A stretch of 39,142 bases of DNA from Abditibacteriota bacterium (GTDB taxonomy: Bacteria; Armatimonadota; UBA5829): the NCBI GenBank assembly GCA_017445025.1, contig JAFSVJ010000120.1:1-39142 (forward strand), in the 5' to 3' direction. The notes beneath the pieces are model-generated. The model did no database searches, was not told where the DNA came from, and worked only from the letters and a program-made list of their open reading frames with translations. Position 1 is the stretch's first letter. Every line of letters starts with the position of its first letter. The position numbers and the translations under genes were made by a program. This document shows positions 8,476 through 17,029 of this stretch, piece by piece.

Positions 8476-8794
8476 GTTCAAATTTTTCTACGTTAACAAC
8501 AAAGATTACAGCACCCCCAACTTGAACTTTTATGGGGCTCATAATTCCCATACCTGCCATAAAGTCCATAGGTGGTTGAGTAACGATTTGTTCTCTTGTG
8601 GAGGCGGTTTTTTTGATGGTTGATATAACGTCATCAACTTTACTTTCGTCAACACCTATAAGAAGGGTTGATTTACCGTCTTTTAAGAATCCTCCTGTGG
8701 AGGCAATAACTGTGTATTGGTAGCCTTCTTCTGTCAAAGCGTCACAAATATCCAGTTTGTCTCTCTCATGAATAATAGCAATTACTAATTTCAT
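8468..8794 (-). CDS. YaaQ/DarA (PstA)-like cyclic-di-AMP receptor family protein
   Basis: The 108-residue PII-like protein matches the YaaQ/DarA/PstA family: MKLVIAII opening, the TGGFLKDGKSTLLIGVDE segment (about 33-50) that carries the signature loop, and a C-terminal strand GGAVIFVVNVEKFE. Known members form trimers that bind cyclic di-AMP; that ligand is inferred from the family. AGGAGAAG precedes ATG. It lies between tmk (9-nt gap) and holB (overlap), exactly as in Bacillus-type genomes, which supports the assignment. Length is normal. Confidence 0.92.
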   Translation of the reverse strand: MKLVIAIIHERDKLDICDALTEEGYQYTVIASTGGFLKDGKSTLLIGVDESKVDDVISTIKKTASTREQIVTQPPMDFMAGMGIMSPIKVQVGGAVIFVVNVEKFEHA

Positions 8795-8803
8795 TTTCTT
8801 CTC

Positions 8804-9391
8804 CTATATGTTTAATTCTTTTAAAATATCTTGAAAAACTTTTTCTATGCTTTGGGTTGCATCGATTATTTCAAATCTATCTGAAAACTTTTGGGAAAGT
8901 TCATCAAAACCCAACTTAATTCTCTTATAGAAATCTACATCTGAGGATGATATTCTGTCCGGGTCCGTTTGTCTTGCCAGTGAAGTTTTAACATCTATCT
9001 TCAAATAAAAAGTTTTGTCCGGATATAGATTATAGCAAGCAAAATTATTAAGTTTGTTTAGAAAGTCAAAGTCAAATCCTCTTCCATAGGCTTGATAAGC
9101 TAAGAATGAGTCGCTGTATCTGTCTGTAATGACCCATTTCCCTTCATCAAGGGCAGGTTTTATGAGCTCTGACACATGCTGTGCTCTTGCTGCCAAAAAC
9201 AATAAAATTTCACTCTTTAAATCCAATCCTTCGGAGTGCAGAAGTATTTCTCTTATTTGGTTGGCTATTAAAGTTCCCCCGGGTTCAAGAGTTTTGATAT
9301 GATCTATATTCTTTTTTGTCAGATATTCGCTTAACTTGTTGCATAGAGTGGTTTTTCCGCAACCGTCTATGCCTTCAATTGAAATAAACAT
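8804..9391 (-). CDS. tmk: Thymidylate kinase
   Basis: It phosphorylates dTMP to dTDP with ATP, a step in dTTP synthesis. The 195-residue protein carries the P-loop IDGCGKTT (about 8-15), the DRYSDS motif (about 90-95), and AYQAYGRG next to it. A LID segment with TDPDRISS lies near residue 140. It starts at ATG with AAGGA about 8 nt upstream. It is the first gene of the run down to holB and beyond. No strong promoter is seen directly upstream; the 440-nt gap ahead is filled with hairpin repeats, so transcription may start there or read through from the upstream ATPase gene. Confidence 0.96.
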   Translation of the reverse strand: MFISIEGIDGCGKTTLCNKLSEYLTKKNIDHIKTLEPGGTLIANQIREILLHSEGLDLKSEILLFLAARAQHVSELIKPALDEGKWVITDRYSDSFLAYQAYGRGFDFDFLNKLNNFACYNLYPDKTFYLKIDVKTSLARQTDPDRISSSDVDFYKRIKLGFDELSQKFSDRFEIIDATQSIEKVFQDILKELNI

Positions 9392-9411
9392 TTTATTTCC
9401 TTAAAATTTGA

Positions 9412-9594
9412 TTCTATCATAAATTTGCAATTCTATGCAAATTTATTCCTGACCACCCACCATTCGCTTTGCGAATGGTCCGGGTGGGTGGGTGACCCAA
9501 GGGCTCCCGAAAAATCTTAGATTTTTTTGGAATGGGTCCTTGAAAGGAATTTGCGGTTGCAAATTCAGTTCAAAGAGGGTGAATCTAATAACTT
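9412..9594 (+). repeat. HR1 multi-hairpin repeat, copy A (with extra insert)
   Basis: It runs from TTCTATC to GAATCTAATAACTT. Modules in order: an AAATTTGCA inverted pair, 'CTGACCACCCACCA', a variable hairpin (ACCATTCGC/GCGAATGGT), TTGAAAGG, AATTTGC-ggtt-GCAAATT, then TTCAAAGAGGG. Unlike copy B it holds about 55 extra bases between two GGTCC sites (about 9481-9538), including a G-rich run and an HR3-like AAAAATC/GATTTTT hairpin. It lies between tmk and the ATPase gene. Confidence 0.85.
9482..9503 (+). other. Potential G-quadruplex inside HR1 copy A
   Basis: Four G-triplets are present at 9482-9484, 9486-9488, 9490-9492 (with G continuing after T) and 9501-9503, with loops of 1, 1 and 8 nt. 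This fits the usual G4 pattern. It is unusual in such AT-rich DNA and absent from the other HR1 copies. Confidence 0.45.
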
Positions 9595-9618
9595 GGTTGT
9601 TGGCTTAGGTTATTAGGC

Positions 9619-9754
9619 TTCTATCGTAAAATTTGCATTTTTGCAAATTTTACTCCTGACCACCCACCACAATGGCTGTCGCCTTGTGGTCCCCCCTCCT
9701 TGAAAGGAATTTGCGGTTGCAAATTCAGTTCAAAGAGGGTGAATCTATCAACTT
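9619..9754 (+). repeat. HR1 multi-hairpin repeat, copy B (shortest complete form)
   Basis: This 136-bp copy is the simplest complete unit. It has AAAATTTGCA-tttt-TGCAAATTTT, the hairpin ACCACAA/TTGTGGT, CCCTCCTTGAA pairing with TTCAAAGAGGG, and AATTTGC-ggtt-GCAAATT nested inside. It has no 50-bp insert and no G-rich insert. It is in the same orientation as copy A, 24 bp away. The rest of the 9392-9833 gap holds no gene. Confidence 0.88.
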
Positions 9755-9833
9755 AGGCTTTTAACAATATTTTAAATTTATGAAGATTAAAAGATAAGCC
9801 TAAGCCCTATTTTATCGTGGGGGTAATTATACA

Positions 9834-11372
9834 TTAATTTTTATCGTCGCTTTTCTCAAAAATTCTCAGTCTTCTGTAAGGCTCATTGCCTATGGATTCC
9901 GCATAGAATCCTAAATCTTTCACGAATTTGTGTTGACTTCTTCTAACAAAGGCGTCCTGTGGAGATAGGTCATAAAATCCGCCATAGAAGTTGAGGTTTT
10001 CGATAGCTTTCTTCACTTCTTCTATTGCTTCCGCTTCTTTTTCGTTTTTGTCAAGTCCGAAAATTTCTTTTAAGGCGGAAGTGATTTGGCTTGTGGTATT
10101 GCTTTTTATAACGTGAATTGGGATGCTTTTGGCTTTCAGCTCGCCCAAAATGGTGAAATCACTTTTGTTATCATAATTTTTTATGGTTATGACACTGTCA
10201 CATTCTTCTTTATGACGAACAATTCTTGCGGGGAGATTGAGGGTGACTATAGCTTTTTCAAGTTTATTTCTGCTGATACCGTAGGGAAGAATTCTAATTA
10301 TTTTTCCCTGTGGCTTGGGATTAAGTTTTTCAACTTCTTTAATATTATCAAGACTATATGGATTATGGTCTTCTACAATCTTAATGGTTCCGCCCTTGTT
10401 TCTCATTCTTATTTGAGGGTGAAGAATATTGCCGCGTAGAAAATCGTCTACGGCTTTGGCTGTATCTTTGTGAATGGCTACTCTGTCCAAATCCAATATT
10501 TCTATAATAATGTCAAATGTAGGTTCAGCCATTCTTTCTTGGACGGATTTTTGAGTTCCCCGTCTTAAGGCTTCTTCGTCAGAGAGAGTGACTGTTTGTA
10601 TACCTCCCACAAGGTCGCAGAGAGAAGGGTTGATAATAAGGTTTTCGAGAGTTTGACCGTGAGCGGTAGCAATTAACATTACACCCCTTTCCGCTATGGT
10701 TCGTGCTGCCAAGGCTTCTTCGTGAGTTGATATTTCGTCAATAATGACAACTTCGGGCATGTGGTTTTCAACGGCTTCGATCATAACACTTTCTTGTTTT
10801 AAGGGAGTTGAAACCTGCATTCTGCGAGCGTGACCTATGGCAGGGTGGGGAATATCACCGTCACCGGCTATTTCGTTGGAAGTGTCAATGACGATAACTC
10901 TTTTTAGAAATTCATCTGAGAGTATTCTTGCAATTTCACGAAGTTTTGTGGTTTTTCCTATACCGGGACGTCCTAAAATAAGAATGGATTTTTCTTTTTC
11001 TATTATATCTCTTATAAGGTCTACGGTTCCGTAGACTGCTCTTCCTACACGACAGGTAAGGCCTATAATTTTCCCGTATCTGTTTCTTATGGCAGAGATA
11101 CGGTGGAGAGTTTTTTCAATACCGACTCTGTTGTCGTCTCCAAATTGCCCAACTTTTTCTAAGATTCTATCAATATCTTCTTGAGATATGGTTATTTCGT
11201 CAAGACGCAAGGTCTCTCCTGTCCACCGAATTTCTAAGGCTCTGCCTAAATCCAAGACTACTTCCAAGAGTTCGGAGATATTGCCTTTGCTTATTACTTG
11301 ATATTTGATTTTTTCAGGCAATATAGCTAAGAGTTCTTGTATGTTATCGGTTATTTTTTCCTGTTTTGTCAT
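9834..11372 (-). CDS. SpoIIIAA/Ycf45-like AAA ATPase with C-terminal R3H domain
   Basis: The 512-residue cytoplasmic ATPase is of the single-stranded nucleic-acid-binding R3H family related to SpoIIIAA and plastid Ycf45. Visible motifs: Walker A GRPGIGKTTKLREIAR (about 142-157), IDTSNEIAGDGDIPHPAIG (about 172-190), Walker B VVIIDEIS (about 216-223) and TAHGQTLENLI (about 243-253). The last ~60 residues contain RRSQHKFVKDLGF and YRRLRIF, the R3H pattern. The role of this long form outside sporulation is not established; nucleic-acid binding is inferred from R3H. The start overlaps rsmE by 29 nt, so it is the third gene of the hisI-rsmE operon. Confidence 0.9.
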   Translation of the reverse strand: MTKQEKITDNIQELLAILPEKIKYQVISKGNISELLEVVLDLGRALEIRWTGETLRLDEITISQEDIDRILEKVGQFGDDNRVGIEKTLHRISAIRNRYGKIIGLTCRVGRAVYGTVDLIRDIIEKEKSILILGRPGIGKTTKLREIARILSDEFLKRVIVIDTSNEIAGDGDIPHPAIGHARRMQVSTPLKQESVMIEAVENHMPEVVIIDEISTHEEALAARTIAERGVMLIATAHGQTLENLIINPSLCDLVGGIQTVTLSDEEALRRGTQKSVQERMAEPTFDIIIEILDLDRVAIHKDTAKAVDDFLRGNILHPQIRMRNKGGTIKIVEDHNPYSLDNIKEVEKLNPKPQGKIIRILPYGISRNKLEKAIVTLNLPARIVRHKEECDSVITIKNYDNKSDFTILGELKAKSIPIHVIKSNTTSQITSALKEIFGLDKNEKEAEAIEEVKKAIENLNFYGGFYDLSPQDAFVRRSQHKFVKDLGFYAESIGNEPYRRLRIFEKSDDKN

Positions 11373-12060
11373 ATACTAAGTTTTCAAAATAATTAATAAT
11401 TCCTGCGGAGATAACCACTGAAGCTGTTTCACTTCGCATTAATCTTTTCCCGAAAGAAATAATTTGTCCCTTTATGGATTTTAAAAAATTTGTTTCTTCA
11501 AGGGATAGTCCCCCTTCCGGTCCTATGACAAGAAGGTAAGAAGAATTTGGGTTAGTCACCTTTTTTTGAAAAGGTTCACCCGTGGAGTCTGTAATAAGAA
11601 TGTTTTGGTATTTTTTAAAATTAATATCTTTTATGGTTTTAAAAAACTCAATGCCGGGTTCATTTATTCTCAAACTTTGTTCACAAGCTTCACGAATAAT
11701 TTTTTTAAACCTTTGAAGGTTTTTATCAAAGTCTTCTCGGCTCATCATTTTAACGGAATTATCACCATTAAACAGAATAAATGATTTAACTCCTACTTCT
11801 GTAGCTTTTTGCAGAACATATTCGATTTTGTCTTTTTTAAGGGAAGCGACACAGAGTGTGAGATTAATGGGAGTTTCTCTGTCTTCCGTTATATCTTCAA
11901 TAATTGTGTATCCTTCATTGTTTATTTCACAGAGATATTCCTTTTGGTCTTTAATTATAGAGATTTTGTCACCTATCTTTAGTCTTAAAACATTGAATAG
12001 TTGATGTTTTAGGATAGAGGTGTCTTCATTGTCAACAAAAAACCTGTATTGATTTTTCAT
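11344..12060 (-). CDS. rsmE: 16S rRNA m3U1498 methyltransferase
   Basis: This SPOUT-class methyltransferase modifies U1498 of 16S rRNA using SAM. The 238-residue protein has an N-terminal PUA-like part (RFFVDNED, HQLFNVLRLKIGDKI) and a C-terminal trefoil-knot domain. The knot has the signatures VIGPEGGLSLEE (about 178-189) and GKRLMRSETASVV (about 204-216). The VLQKATEVG and EACEQS motifs in between are also typical. It starts 1 nt after the hisI stop, consistent with co-translation, and its end overlaps the ATPase gene. Confidence 0.95.
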   Translation of the reverse strand: MKNQYRFFVDNEDTSILKHQLFNVLRLKIGDKISIIKDQKEYLCEINNEGYTIIEDITEDRETPINLTLCVASLKKDKIEYVLQKATEVGVKSFILFNGDNSVKMMSREDFDKNLQRFKKIIREACEQSLRINEPGIEFFKTIKDINFKKYQNILITDSTGEPFQKKVTNPNSSYLLVIGPEGGLSLEETNFLKSIKGQIISFGKRLMRSETASVVISAGIINYFENLVYDKTGKNNR

Positions 12061-12061
12061 T

Positions 12062-12433
12062 TTAGTATTTGTCTTGAAGCTGCTCTAATATAATTTTTTC
12101 ATTACCTTTTTCATCAACTTCTCTAAAGAAACAGGAGCGATAGCCTTCGTGACAGGCAGCTCCGACAGCTTCAACCTTACATACAATACAATCCTTATCG
12201 CAGTCAATAAGAAATTCTTTTACATGCTGGACATTTCCGCTGCTTTCTCCTTTAATCCAAAAGCATTTTCGTGATCGTGACCAGAAGCAAGTTCTTTTGG
12301 TTTCAAGTGTCATTTTAACGGAATCTCTGTTCATGTAAGCCACCATGAGAACATCTCCGTTATTGTTGTCTTGAACCACACAAGGAATTAATCCGTCTTT
12401 ATCAAATTTAAGTGAATCTAAAAATTTATCCAA
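12062..12433 (-). CDS. hisI: Phosphoribosyl-AMP cyclohydrolase
   Basis: This is the third step of histidine biosynthesis: it hydrolyses phosphoribosyl-AMP to the open-ring ProFAR precursor. The 123-residue stand-alone cyclohydrolase has [17 protein letters not shown], the DxDxD magnesium site (D77, D79, D81) and the zinc cysteines C78, C94 and C101, with the family's 16- and 7-residue spacing. The start is TTG, supported by AAGGAT 7-8 nt upstream; no in-frame ATG fits. The HisE (pyrophosphatase) partner is not in the window, so here HisI is a separate protein. It is the first gene of the three-gene - strand operon. Confidence 0.95.
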   Translation of the reverse strand: MDKFLDSLKFDKDGLIPCVVQDNNNGDVLMVAYMNRDSVKMTLETKRTCFWSRSRKCFWIKGESSGNVQHVKEFLIDCDKDCIVCKVEAVGAACHEGYRSCFFREVDEKGNEKIILEQLQDKY

Positions 12434-12476
12434 TTTATTATCCTTTATTAAAATATAAAATTATTTACACATAATT

Positions 12477-12506
12477 ATTATACCAAAAAAAAGGAGTATT
12501 TATCAA
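12477..12506 (-). promoter_or_regulatory. Promoter of the hisI-rsmE-ATPase operon
   Basis: On the - strand: TTGATA (12506-12501), 18-bp spacer, TATAAT (12482-12477). It lies about 45 bp upstream of hisI. Confidence 0.75.
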
Positions 12507-12536
12507 ATTTTTAATGAATAATCACATTTTTTTAAT

Positions 12537-12565
12537 TTGATTTTATATTTCAATTATTGTATAAT
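12537..12565 (+). promoter_or_regulatory. Promoter of the SGNH hydrolase gene
   Basis: TTGATT (12537-12542), 17-bp spacer, TATAAT (12560-12565). The predicted start of transcription near 12572 rules out the in-frame TTG at 12557 and supports ATG 12593. It is divergent from the hisI promoter. Confidence 0.8.
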
Positions 12566-12592
12566 ATATTGGAAACATTAAGGAGTTTAGGC

Positions 12593-13615
12593 ATGATTTG
12601 GATTGATGCACAGAAAATAGGGGTTTGTGGTAAACCCTTTAAAGAAGCTAAAAATTACAGACGATTAACTGAAGAAGACAATGCAATAATGACAAAGGTT
12701 AACGAGAACGGTTTTTTTCCAAAACTCGGAAGAAATTCAGCCGGAATGCATGTGGATTTTAAAACAGATTCAAGAGAACTGTTTGTCCGTTGGTCCGTAG
12801 GCTATGCCGATCCTGTGACAAATTTTAACCTTATAGGATATTCAGGTTTGGATTGTTATATGTTTTATGAGGGAGCCTATAGATATTTAGGTTCCGGAAT
12901 TCCTACTCCTAAGCGAAAAACAGGGCATGAAGCTTGTATTATGCCAAAGCATTATAAGAAAATTCCTAAGGGAATGAATTTGTTTTCTTTAAATTTATGT
13001 AATTATGATGAGTGTAAAAAAATAGAAATAGGTATTGATGATGACGCAAAAATAGAAGGGGTTCCTTTTAAGAGTGATTATATAGCGGTATACGGTTCTT
13101 CCATAACACAGGGGGGATGTTCTTCAAGACCGGGAATGGCATATACACATATTATGAGACGAACTTTAAATGAAGAAGTTTATAATATGGGTTTTTCCGG
13201 TGCCGGTCTTTTGGAACATGAAATGACGGAGATTTTAAATAAACTTGACCCTAAACTGATGATTATGGATTGTGTTGCAAATATGTGTTATTTAGAAGAT
13301 AATGTATTTGAGGAAAGGTATAATTATTTTTATGATGTTTATAGAAAAAATCATCCAAGGACTCCAATCCTATTTATTGAACAACCATATTTTACAATAT
13401 CATGGGCGTGGCTTGATGAATATGAACTGAAGAATTATTTACTTAGAAGCATAGTTTCAAAGTGGAAAGATAATAATGTTTATTATTTAAAAGGTGATGA
13501 TTTATACGGACATGATTTTGAGGCCTCAACAGATGGAGTGCATCCTACAGATTTGGGATTTTTAAGAATGTCTCAAGAAATAGTTCCTTATGTAAAGGAA
13601 ATTTTGAAAAAATAA
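12593..13615 (+). CDS. SGNH/GDSL-family hydrolase (probable carbohydrate esterase)
   Basis: The 340-residue protein has no signal peptide, so it is predicted cytoplasmic. An N-terminal beta domain of ~150 residues precedes the SGNH fold. Block I is YGSSITQGG, with S170 as the likely nucleophile. A GFSGAG segment follows (block II glycine), N230 sits in DCVANM (block III), and block V is DGVHPTD with D314 and H317. This N-terminal domain plus SGNH layout is common in enzymes that deacetylate sugars; the substrate is inferred. AAGGAG precedes ATG 12593, and an upstream in-frame TTG at 12557 overlaps the -10 box. It heads the + strand set with oxidoreductase, transporter and ThuA-like genes. Confidence 0.88.
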   Translation: MIWIDAQKIGVCGKPFKEAKNYRRLTEEDNAIMTKVNENGFFPKLGRNSAGMHVDFKTDSRELFVRWSVGYADPVTNFNLIGYSGLDCYMFYEGAYRYLGSGIPTPKRKTGHEACIMPKHYKKIPKGMNLFSLNLCNYDECKKIEIGIDDDAKIEGVPFKSDYIAVYGSSITQGGCSSRPGMAYTHIMRRTLNEEVYNMGFSGAGLLEHEMTEILNKLDPKLMIMDCVANMCYLEDNVFEERYNYFYDVYRKNHPRTPILFIEQPYFTISWAWLDEYELKNYLLRSIVSKWKDNNVYYLKGDDLYGHDFEASTDGVHPTDLGFLRMSQEIVPYVKEILKK

Positions 13616-13651
13616 GTTAATTAATTTGCAATTTTTTAATAAATTTGGTAT

Positions 13652-13657
13652 TATAAT
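13652..13657 (+). promoter_or_regulatory. Possible -10 box for the Gfo/Idh/MocA gene
   Basis: TATAAT lies 44 bp upstream of the start. The best -35 candidate, TTGCAA (13626-13631), gives a 20-bp spacer, so this promoter is weak or needs an activator. Confidence 0.4.
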
Positions 13658-13700
13658 TATAGTATGTTTTTTTTATTATTATTAATTATAGGAGAAAAAT

Positions 13701-14759
13701 ATGGAAAAAATAAAGTTGGCTATTATAGGAACAGGTGGAATGGCAAAAGCTCATGGAGATGCCTTTTCCGCAATGGACAATGTTGAAATAGTTGCTTGTT
13801 GTGATATTTTAGAAGAAAGAGCTAAAGCTTTTGCCGAGAAATATAATATACCTCATTATTATACAGATTTTAATGAATTATATGAAAAAGAAAAACTCAC
13901 AGCCGTTTCTGTTGTGACTTCAGATAAATTCCATAAAGCACCATCAATTGAAGCTTTAAAGAGAAATATTCACTGTATGTGTGAAAAGCCTCTTGCGGAT
14001 AATCTTGAAAATGCTAAAGAAATGAGTGATTTGGCAGAGGAAAAGCTAAAAGAGGGTATTTTTACAGCTGTGGACTTTTCATACAGAAATTCTTTTGCCA
14101 CTCAAAAGCTTGCGGAAATGGTTCAAAGCGGTGAGTTTGGAAAGGTTATAGCTTTTGATGCTCATTACAGACAATCATGGGTTTCCACAAAGATATGGGG
14201 AGATTTCAGAACTTCTTCCGCATTTCAGTGGAGAATGTCCACAAAACACGGTTCTTTGGGAACTATGGGTGACACAGGTGTTCACATTTATGACCTGACT
14301 CGTTTTGTTTGCGGTGATTTTGATGAAATTTTCTGTCAGCTTGATTGTTATGACAAAGATGTAAACCAAGTAGGGGAATATGTATTTGACGCCAACGAAA
14401 CCATGTATACCATTGCAAAGTTAAAATGTGGTGGAAGAGGAACTGTAGATTCTTCTCGTTGGTCAACAGGTTATGCAAACGAGGTTTCCATTCAAGTTTT
14501 CTGTGAAAAGGGTGGTTTTGACCTTAATTTGGACAGAGTTAAAGGTGGACAGTTAAGAGCTTGTATTAACGAGAACAGAGATAAGGGTGTTTGGGAAATA
14601 ATAGCCTGTCCCGAAACTCCTGATATGTGGACAAGATTTATAGATTCTATCATTGAAGGCAAACAAGGACAGACTTCTTTCAAAGGTGCTTACGAAGTTC
14701 AAAAACTCCTTGATGCAAGTATAAAATCCAATGAAAAGCAAGGTTTTGTGAAATTATAA
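13701..14759 (+). CDS. Gfo/Idh/MocA-family NAD(P)-dependent oxidoreductase
   Basis: The 352-residue cytoplasmic dehydrogenase acts on sugars or cyclitols. The Rossmann loop GTGGMAKAHG (about 10-19) and the first-strand end ACCDI are visible. CEKPLAD carries the conserved Lys96-Pro97 that helps catalysis. The C-terminal alpha/beta domain has GDTGVHIYDLTRF, whose His-x3-Asp/His region is the usual catalytic His zone. AGGAG sits 7 nt before ATG. It lies between an SGNH hydrolase and an MFS transporter, which suggests a sugar catabolic set. The exact substrate cannot be read from sequence. Confidence 0.93.
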   Translation: MEKIKLAIIGTGGMAKAHGDAFSAMDNVEIVACCDILEERAKAFAEKYNIPHYYTDFNELYEKEKLTAVSVVTSDKFHKAPSIEALKRNIHCMCEKPLADNLENAKEMSDLAEEKLKEGIFTAVDFSYRNSFATQKLAEMVQSGEFGKVIAFDAHYRQSWVSTKIWGDFRTSSAFQWRMSTKHGSLGTMGDTGVHIYDLTRFVCGDFDEIFCQLDCYDKDVNQVGEYVFDANETMYTIAKLKCGGRGTVDSSRWSTGYANEVSIQVFCEKGGFDLNLDRVKGGQLRACINENRDKGVWEIIACPETPDMWTRFIDSIIEGKQGQTSFKGAYEVQKLLDASIKSNEKQGFVKL

Positions 14760-14809
14760 TGGTTTTTGGTTGTGATTGTTTGTTAATTATTTAATAATCG
14801 GTTTTTAAA

Positions 14810-16081
14810 TTGTTTAGAAAATTAATATACAAATATGCTCATGATGTTCCTAAGGACACAAGATATAATTTCGGTCGAGATATTATAGGTAATATCCATA
14901 GTGGTATATTTCAGGGTTTTTACATACCTTTTATTGCTATTGTAGGGCGAAAGTTCTTTCACTTATCACCATTTTTGATTTCTTTATTCATTGCGGGCCC
15001 TTTTTTATCCGGAATTATAGGTATGGTGGTTTCCGGTTTTGTGCCCATTAATAAAGAAAACAAATATATGGCATATATGGGGTATATGGGTTGTGCCGGT
15101 ATAATATTTGTTTTACCTTTTTTAAATGAAAAGCATTCGGTTTTATATGCTTTGGTATGTTTCTCTTATTATATCTTTGCAAGTTTTGGTCCTTTATATA
15201 TGATTATTATTGAAAGGATATACAGAATAGAGATTAGGGCAAAACTTTTGGGATATTCCAAAATATTTATGGCTTTATCTTCATTCCTTTGCACTTTAAT
15301 TGCGGGAGCCATAATTGATTACAAGTTTTACGGTTTTGATATGTGGAGAGCTTGTTTTGTAATAGGTGGTTTAGGTTGCGTTTGCAATATGTATTTCTGC
15401 TTTTATAAGATAAGAATGCCTCATGTTGACATAGTAAAAGAAAGCTCTGTTAAGTTTTTAAAGGAATCTTTTAAACTTATAAAAACAGATATGTTAAACA
15501 CTTGGTTTATAATCTCTGCCACCTTTTTCCTCTTAGGATATATGACCATAAACACCCTTATCCCCATATACCAAAACGATATTATGAAAATCGGTCCTAA
15601 GGAAGTTGCCATTTTGACCTTGATTCAAAACATTACTTGGACCTTTTCTTATCCTTTTGTGGGTTCATTTATAACAAGAAAGGGTGCTGTCAGAGGTTGG
15701 ATTTTAACCTTAGTAACATTGATTATTATGGCATTGACTTATATAATTTGCCCCATTAAAAACTGGTATGTTCTTTTGCCCTTTTATATGTTTTTCGGCT
15801 TGTTTATGGCACTAAACGATTTGGGATCCATGTCTATCTATTATTATATCAGCGGTGGACAGCAAGTCAGAGAGTATATGGCACTTACCTATTTCTTTAA
15901 TGCGGTGAGAGGTATTTTGGCTGCGGCATTTTCTGCTTGGATTATTAAATATGCCGAGAGAATAAATGCAGATTACAGATGGGTATTTCTGGCAACCATA
16001 ATATGTTTATGTATAAGTATTGTTATTTTTGTTATAGCATTTAAAAATGCTGATAAAATAAGAGGAATAGTTAGAAAGTAA
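14810..16081 (+). CDS. MFS transporter, probable sugar permease
   Basis: The 423-residue integral membrane protein has about 12 hydrophobic helices and a short basic N-terminus (YKYAHDVPKDTRYNFGRDI). It looks like a major facilitator permease; the neighbours (sugar dehydrogenase, ThuA-like) point to a saccharide or sugar derivative. The start is uncertain. An in-frame stop lies at 14795, the first usable start is TTG 14810, there is no ATG near, and I see no good Shine-Dalgarno site. Expression may depend on read-through from the gene 50 nt upstream. No terminator is seen before the ThuA-like gene 73 nt downstream. Confidence 0.85.
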   Translation: MFRKLIYKYAHDVPKDTRYNFGRDIIGNIHSGIFQGFYIPFIAIVGRKFFHLSPFLISLFIAGPFLSGIIGMVVSGFVPINKENKYMAYMGYMGCAGIIFVLPFLNEKHSVLYALVCFSYYIFASFGPLYMIIIERIYRIEIRAKLLGYSKIFMALSSFLCTLIAGAIIDYKFYGFDMWRACFVIGGLGCVCNMYFCFYKIRMPHVDIVKESSVKFLKESFKLIKTDMLNTWFIISATFFLLGYMTINTLIPIYQNDIMKIGPKEVAILTLIQNITWTFSYPFVGSFITRKGAVRGWILTLVTLIIMALTYIICPIKNWYVLLPFYMFFGLFMALNDLGSMSIYYYISGGQQVREYMALTYFFNAVRGILAAAFSAWIIKYAERINADYRWVFLATIICLCISIVIFVIAFKNADKIRGIVRK

Positions 16082-16154
16082 GTTTTTAGGGGAGTTGAAA
16101 TCTTTTTTATAAAATAACTATTAATTAAAAAAAATAAATTATAGAGGTAAAAAA

Positions 16155-16898
16155 ATGATAAAAGTCACAGTATGGAATGAAAACATTCACGAAAAAGAAG
16201 AATTTTACAAGGATAATCTATTAAAATTCTACCCCAAGGGAATTCACAATGCCATAGCCGATTTTCTTAACAAGGATCCGGAAATAGAGGCAAAAGGTGT
16301 GACCCTTGATATGCCCAGTCAAGGTTTGCCTGATGAAGTTTTGGACAACACTGATGTTCTTTTCTGGTGGGCTCACGCAGGTCACGGTCAAGTTGAAGAC
16401 TCCTTGGTGGAAAAGATTCACAAGAGAGTTCTTGAGGGCATGGGAATGGTCCTTTTGCACTCAGCTCACTATTCAAAGATTTTCAGAAAGTTAATGGGAA
16501 CCACTTGTTCTTTGAGATGGAGAGAGACAGAAAAGGACAGAGAGAGAGTTTGGACCATTGACTACTCTCACCCAATTGCAGAAGGTCTGCCTGATTATTT
16601 TGATATTCCCGGAACAGAAATGTATGGTGAGATCTTTGATATACCTCAACCTGATGATATTGTATTTATATCTTGGTATGCCGGTGGTGAAGTGTTCAGA
16701 AGCGGTATTACATACCAAAGAGGTAAAGGAAAGGTTTTCTACTTCTCACCCGGTCACGAAACTTTCCCGATTTACAATCAAGCCGAAGTTCAAAAGATTT
16801 TGACCAACGCCGCAAAGTGGGCAAAACCCACAACAAGCACAGTTCGTCCTATGACAACTTGTATAGATGTTGCTAAATCACCTGAATGGGACAAATAA
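16155..16898 (+). CDS. ThuA-like (trehalose utilization) family protein
   Basis: The 247-residue protein has a class-I glutamine-amidotransferase-like fold as in ThuA. Signatures: VTVWNEN at the N-terminus, DVLFWWAHAGHGQV (about 67-80), GMGMVLLHSAHYSKIF (about 96-111) and a C-terminal GKGKVFYFSPGHE. ThuA-family proteins occur with Gfo/Idh/MocA dehydrogenases in disaccharide and inositol-type catabolism; the reaction is often oxidation or isomerisation of 3-keto sugars, inferred here from context. AGAGGT sits 8 nt before ATG. It is the last gene of this + strand set, followed by a strong terminator. Confidence 0.9.
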   Translation: MIKVTVWNENIHEKEEFYKDNLLKFYPKGIHNAIADFLNKDPEIEAKGVTLDMPSQGLPDEVLDNTDVLFWWAHAGHGQVEDSLVEKIHKRVLEGMGMVLLHSAHYSKIFRKLMGTTCSLRWRETEKDRERVWTIDYSHPIAEGLPDYFDIPGTEMYGEIFDIPQPDDIVFISWYAGGEVFRSGITYQRGKGKVFYFSPGHETFPIYNQAEVQKILTNAAKWAKPTTSTVRPMTTCIDVAKSPEWDK

Positions 16899-16982
16899 AT
16901 GCACAATGCATAATGCAAAATGCACAATAAATTCTTAGAAATTTATTTCATAAATTTCGTTTTTTAAATAATGCACATTGAA

Positions 16983-17018
16983 TAAAAAAAAAGGAACCTT
17001 TTCGGTTCCTTTTTTTTT
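16983..17018. terminator. Bidirectional terminator between ThuA-like gene and ferredoxin
   Basis: A run of A, AAGGAACC, loop ttttc, GGTTCCTT, then a long T run. It is symmetric enough to serve both converging genes. The 85 nt before it are low-complexity 'atgcacaatgcataatgc'-like repeats. Confidence 0.92.
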
Positions 17019-17029
17019 AAAGCATTAAT

